A DNA stretch of 64,000 nt from Isoetes taiwanensis (taxonomy: Eukaryota > Streptophyta > Lycopodiopsida > Isoetales > Isoetaceae): contig JAJEKV010000477.1 of the NCBI GenBank assembly GCA_021234155.1, positions 62,001 through 126,000 on the forward strand, written 5' to 3'. The notes below the pieces were generated by a model. The model was not told the DNA's origin. It made no database searches and worked only from the letters and a program-made list of their open reading frames with translations. Positions 59,631-64,000 of the stretch are shown here, piece by piece. Numbering within the stretch: position 1 is the first letter of the stretch; every line of letters begins with the position of its first letter. The position numbers and the translations under genes were made by a program.

Positions 59631-59639
59631 TGGCTGCCA

Positions 59640-60020
59640 ACGTGGTTCGCCCTGCTTAACCCCAAGAATTCGCTTAGGCTTTTAACTGGCCGGATTCGCC
59701 AGCGTAACCCTCAAGACGGATGGGCGCCCCCGTTACTTGGTATTGTCGCCGGTTCGCCGCTTAACCCCCTAACCGTGGTTATTCAAGGCCGACAGCAACG
59801 GATGGGGATGGATGTAGCGCTTCTACCGGTTCTGCCGAACCTTAATCGGGCGGGCCCGTAGACGGCTGGCGCTGGGCCGGGCACGCTGAAGTCATGATGG
59901 ATGGCCCTACTGGTTCGCCTGCAACCTAACCCACTGGGCCCAGATTCAGGCTATGTGGGAAGCGGTACCCGATGGCGCGTGTCGCTCCATCTTACCGGTT
60001 CGCCTGCTTAACCCGCGCGT
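59640..60020. repeat. Degenerate GGTTCGCC...GCTTAACCC repeats
   Basis: GGTTCGCC followed closely by GCTTAACCC or TAACCC occurs near 59,645, 59,753, 59,912 and 59,998, with a related GATTCGCCAGCGTAACCC at 59,694. The local GC content is clearly higher than in neighbouring sequence. No function is apparent. Confidence 0.5.
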
Positions 60021-60817
60021 ATGCGAGGTAACGGTCGCCAGGTCGCAGGCTTTGTTGTGTGGATTCGCAGTGGTCGTAGGTCCTTTAGATTCGCTACGCT
60101 GGCGTGATCCTGCCCGTGAACACTTTCGTGCAACAAAATCCCATAGCTATAGTAGGGAATATATTGCCAACAACCAATGCAAGACAATGAAATATAAAAT
60201 GTATTACACCAGAAGAGTGCTTATAAAATGTTACTCACCCTTTATGAGCTTAACCCAACAAATAACCCCTATTCGACCACTGGGCGAAGGCCAGCTTGAG
60301 CTTGAAGTCGCTTCTCTATTAGAAACTTGGTGGGCACTATTTTTCTTTTTGTTCTGGTCCATATTTTGTTAAAATGTTTTATTCTAACAATGGCAGGGAA
60401 ATTGCTTGATATTGCCATTTTTGTGGAACACTGCTACCACCTCCAATGGGAGGAGGGCTAGTATTTGCAGAGGGAATTTTATAACTTTGAAGACTATCGA
60501 TGCTATAAATTGATTCTACTACTTGATTTACTGATTCTAGTACTACTTTATTGATTCTACTACTTGTTTCCCATTCATAAAAAAAATTATACATTGTTTT
60601 TGTCCATCCTGAGGACGTTACAATTTGATGCAACCACTTGCATCATTATCCTATGCACATTCAACATCGTTTTCATCTTTTATTTGGCTCTGGTGAGCCA
60701 TTTCTAGTAGTCGCTTCGCAGTGGAACGCCAGACGTTAAAGCAATCAGAAGCTCCCTTTCACTCATCCTTGCGACGATGGTGAAAGGAGCGGGAGAAGCA
60801 GGGGGATTGCTGTCCCT

Positions 60818-60983
60818 TGGAGGAGGAGGAGGAGGAGGAGGAGGAGGGGATTGCCGAGATGTCCCTTGGAGGAAGAGGAGGAGGAGGGGACATATCGCAA
60901 AGACGGTCTTTAACCTGCCCGGACCATTATAACAAGATGGGCAAGAAGATTGGAGGAGGAGAAGGAGGAGGAGGAGGAGGAGG
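60818..60983. repeat. GGA trinucleotide arrays
   Basis: Three (GGA)n runs lie at 60,818-60,848, 60,867-60,889 and 60,952-60,983. The first two sit within a direct repeat containing GATTGC and GTCCCTTGGAGG. Such purine G-runs can form quadruplex structures. Confidence 0.85.
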
Positions 60984-61029
60984 CTTGACAATCGCTAGTG
61001 AGGGGATGCACTTATAAAGTGGATGGAGG

Positions 61030-61072
61030 GTAGGGTAGGTAGGGTTAGGGTTAGGGGTTAGGGGTTAGTTAG
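61030..61072 (+). repeat. Short telomere-like tract
   Basis: GTAGGGTAGGTAGGG is followed by TTAGGGTTAGGGG-type units, about 40 bases in all. The unit is TTAGGG/TTAGGGG rather than the usual plant TTTAGGG, and the tract is impure. It is an interstitial tract, not a chromosome end. Confidence 0.6.
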
Positions 61073-61074
61073 GA

Positions 61075-61130
61075 GAATAAAAAAAAAAAATAAAAATTTT
61101 AACGCCCACCGGAGTCAATTAAAGTTGAAA
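61075..61130 (-). mobile_element. Retroposon tail fragment
   Basis: GAATAAAAAAAAAAAATAAA and TTTTAACGCCCACCGGAGTC match the tail motif of the family inserted near 2,741, 16,650 and 17,940, in the same orientation. Confidence 0.4.
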
Positions 61131-62840
61131 GAAAAGCATTAATTTGGATTTGGAATAAAGCATATTAATTTGGATTTGGATATAAATGCTATTTGTTCTA
61201 TTTGTGTTTTGTCAAGACCCCAATGCATCCATAGGTTTGTACTCTCAGCTTGTGTCCATGTTCACCATTACCTCGTGATATCTATTCGAGACCGCTCCTG
61301 GGCGGACATTGTTATAGCCATCATTTTTGTTTGAAAGTTCTTCGCCAAGGCTGACAAACAGTGCTAGAGCAGCGCAGCTTTTGCCAGAGAGTGTGCACTT
61401 TTGCAGCGAGTTTATATTTGTCTTCCAAGCAGAGTGCACGAATGGCAGAGGTAGTCACCGGATGAATCACGCCGATGTCGATGAAAAATGATAGTGAGTA
61501 TGACCTTCATGACACCCAGGATGACACAAATGTCGAGGAGGACACCGGGAAGCAGCGATGGGTGGAACCCGCCGGGTCGTTGTTCCACAAGTTACTCCCA
61601 CCCAAGATTCCCAAGAAGTGCTTGTACATGAACTCGCCGCACCCGACCCGACTCCGCCAATGGGTCCGGTTAGTTCTCGTGGTGGTTATGCTCAACGAAG
61701 TTGTGTATGGGTTGATGAGGTCGCGTAAATAACACTATGTTCCCCACCCATCCGGTAAATAAGTGTCGCTGATCCTCGGCCTTTGCCCCCGCCTCGCTAG
61801 AAGGGAGGCCACCCATCGAGAACCATGTCCTGCTGATGCACCGATGGGCTGCGATATTGTGAGGAGTTTGCGCTGACGACATGACCTAAATGGGTTGGTT
61901 GTACCGGACGCCAGACCCGGCCTCATAAGTTAGTCCCTTTACGCGGAGTTTTGGGAGAAGTTGCCATGGGCCACTTGAATGGAAGCACTCCATCGGCCCC
62001 CATTGCCACGCTTTGAAAAGATTTCGTGAGGAATGGGAAATCGGGTCCGGCATAGCCATGGCATCCCACAGAATACATAACCGCATGCATGGAAGTGTGC
62101 ATCGCAGTAAAAGTGGTCGCACTATGAAGGACAACCGACTTCAACTACTCGAGGAAGACCACCGTGGACCTACCGAAAGCAAAGCGGGTGATTGAGCTTC
62201 AAACCACTCCATCAAACCGCTTGGTCCATGGGCATCAACGCGTCGTGGTTGCAACGGGTGAGATTGTGGATGACTATGCCTACCAATCGGGAGGCGCAGA
62301 GAGGGACCTCGGGGATAGGTAAAATCCCAGACGGTCCCACCAGAGGATGCTTGTTTCGCTTAATGGATGCTGAAAGATAATGGAAATGGTGCACGGATAT
62401 GTTAGCAATGCAACACACCGCCATGATCCTTTCATCATGCGCGGAGGATTGGTCCATGCCCGCATCTTGAACCGCTTACTGGTTGTCGCAGATCGAGCTT
62501 AGAAGTATTGAATGACCCGGCCGCTGCGGGACGCCGCAAGAGCACGGGGACCACAAATACTTATGACAAGAAGCCCAGCTTTGAGAGAGTCACATACCCG
62601 CTTCAACGATGGCGCAGAGGATGTGTGGGTAATTATCTACCGCGTAGCAGAATACTCGGTGAAGTCTCCACTGAAAATTCTTTTACTATGGAACGTTGAT
62701 GTTGTTGTAGATTCCCAGAATGCTTAGTTTTTGGAACAGTAATTAACTTGGAGTTCTCACTCAACTTTGTCATTCTGGATATGCTTACCCTGGTCCAAAC
62801 TATTGTTTCAATGAAATTGTCACCGTAAATATTTTATCAT
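61131..62840. other. Probable decayed upstream part of the Mutator-like element
   Basis: Frames with coding character but no domain appear on the plus strand: 61,475-61,732 (DDTNVEEDTGKQRWVEPAG), near 62,160-62,330 (KTTVDLPKAKRVIELQTTPS in a frame without ATG), and 62,512-62,727 (GAEDVWVIIYRVAEYSVKSP). Their order ahead of the transposase suggests one broken gene. This is inference only. Confidence 0.3.
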
Positions 62841-62849
62841 TCAATCTCA

Positions 62850-63950
62850 CCACATTGCACCTCGAGGGCGGAGTTGGGTAATGGACCGGGGAAAGCCTTG
62901 AGAGCGGGATAGACGATTGGAAAGCCGAAGGGAAGGTGATTTTCCACCAGCCCCGAATCCTAATGCACTGCTGGGTCGGCCATGGATCCTAGTCATCCAA
63001 GATGACAAGATGTTGGAGGCTGCTGTAAGGTGGAGCGGCGGTGGTGGTTGGGCCATGGATTCAACATTCTGCACAAATCTGTGGAAGTTTCCGTTGTACG
63101 GAGCCATTGTCCCGATTGCACGGGGTGTGGGTACCCAAGGGTTTTACATGCTCGCAGCGTAGACTGGCGGGAAGCCAATTTAACCCCAGGGCACCAAACG
63201 ACATGCCCCTAATGGTAAGATAGCACCCACGCCTTGTCTTTTAATGGCACAATCGTGCCCAGTCAATCACCATTGACATGGCCGTGGGCCAATCAGGCTA
63301 TCAGGGGTTGTGGTCAAGACCCACATTGTTGGGAAGATGGCGAGCAGGTATGTTGAGTGTGCATTGATTGTATCAACACATTGGAAACGATAGTCGTGGT
63401 TTTGCAAACAGGTTGCAGGCAATGTTCTTGCATGTTGGTTCCATATAAGCCGCGTCGTGGCAAAATATCATTTGCCACGCTGGCTGGCCGGGAGGTGCTA
63501 AAGAGAGACGTGGCTTTGCGCAGCTGTCAAAGTTGATGACAGAGCCAAACGCCAACGCCTACAATGTCCAGCTGGCACAATTTCAACTTCTCTACGGACA
63601 AAACCACATCATACAAGGGTAGATTAGTTGTTTCATCCTGACTCTGGGCCAAACAAAGTGTTGCGCGATGTAGGTACTTGAATCACAACTGGTTGAATGG
63701 GGCGACGTGGGATGGTAAATGGCAGAGACACAAACGGATGTTCAACCATGCTAACGTCGACACAACAAACTATGTGGAATCACACTGGAAAGTTTTGAAG
63801 ATCCAAACCTTGCAGTGCAAAGTTAATATAAGGATGTACACACTAGTGTCTCATCTCATTGGCTTTCCGGATGGGACCATGCCAAATTGGAGGCACAACC
63901 TCTTTCGGTGCGAAGAAAGATGGAGTCTTGGTAAGGTACACACGGGTGTA
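62850..63950 (+). pseudogene. Mutator-like (MULE) transposase remnant
   Basis: The frame at 62,917-63,162 reads WILVIQDDKMLEAAVRW, then AMDSTFCTNLWKFPLYGAIV and GVGTQGFYMLAA. The MDSTFxTNxxKFPLY block is the first catalytic aspartate region of MULE transposases. Further on, RHKRMFNHANVDTTNYVESH and WKVLK at about 63,720-63,810 match the conserved T-N-x-V-E-x-x-W-K block near the end of the DDE domain. Between them frames shift and stops occur, so it is inactive. No terminal inverted repeat can be seen because the window ends. Confidence 0.6.
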
Positions 63951-64000
63951 ACTCTCCCGTGTGAACGGTCCTTTTGTCTGCTCGCTGACCCTAACCTCTC

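Overview
The window is nuclear DNA of a land plant. Two intact host genes have many small GT-AG introns, and everything else is dominated by eroded transposable elements. DIRS-type tyrosine-recombinase retroelements are not usual in flowering plants, so their presence, with long low-density repeat country, hints at a seed-free plant such as a fern or lycophyte. That placement is an inference and is weak. There is nothing bacterial, organellar or CRISPR-like.

Layout. 1-4,702 and about 15,188-20,200 are two copies of one segment in direct orientation. Each begins inside the same Ty3/copia-type LTR and carries later small retroposon insertions. Between them lie a LINE fragment (5.5-6.1 kb), about 2 kb of nearly pure pyrimidine sequence (6.2-8.6 kb, partly inside a Helitron-like element) and an intact four-exon 2-oxoglutarate/Fe(II) dioxygenase gene (10,045-11,284, minus). 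20.2-24.2 kb holds a transposon-protein fragment, a truncated DIRS-like retroelement (minus) and a dense array of CGTACGCG-type palindromes. 25.7-29.9 kb is the most striking part. A decayed centromere-type histone H3 gene (26,398-27,657, minus) begins with an exact H3 tail, MARTKQTARK, has its own TATA box, and lies in the leader of an LTR retroelement between pairs of 65-bp hairpins. An 83-codon fragment of an unrecognised host gene follows at 30.06-30.89 kb.

33.5-35.8 kb is a 2.25-kb terminal-inverted-repeat element packed with a GGAATCAC minisatellite. 36,623-40,837 (minus) is a complete 16-exon API5 gene (apoptosis inhibitor 5), whose upstream region runs straight into a second GGAATCAC-rich element. 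42-51 kb contains unrecognised decayed ORFs, a second copy of the palindrome-array module, two more pyrimidine tracts and a pseudogene of plastid CLPP6. 51.5-55 kb is a LINE (minus) apparently lying between CACTA-like ends. 55-61 kb is mostly unassigned, with hairpin repeats, GGA arrays and a short telomere-like tract. 62.9-64 kb is a frameshifted Mutator-like transposase.

Only the dioxygenase and API5 look functional. They are unrelated, on the same strand, and about 25 kb apart with transposon sequence between them. No operon-like cooperation is visible. Most long ORFs in the pyrimidine tracts are composition artefacts.
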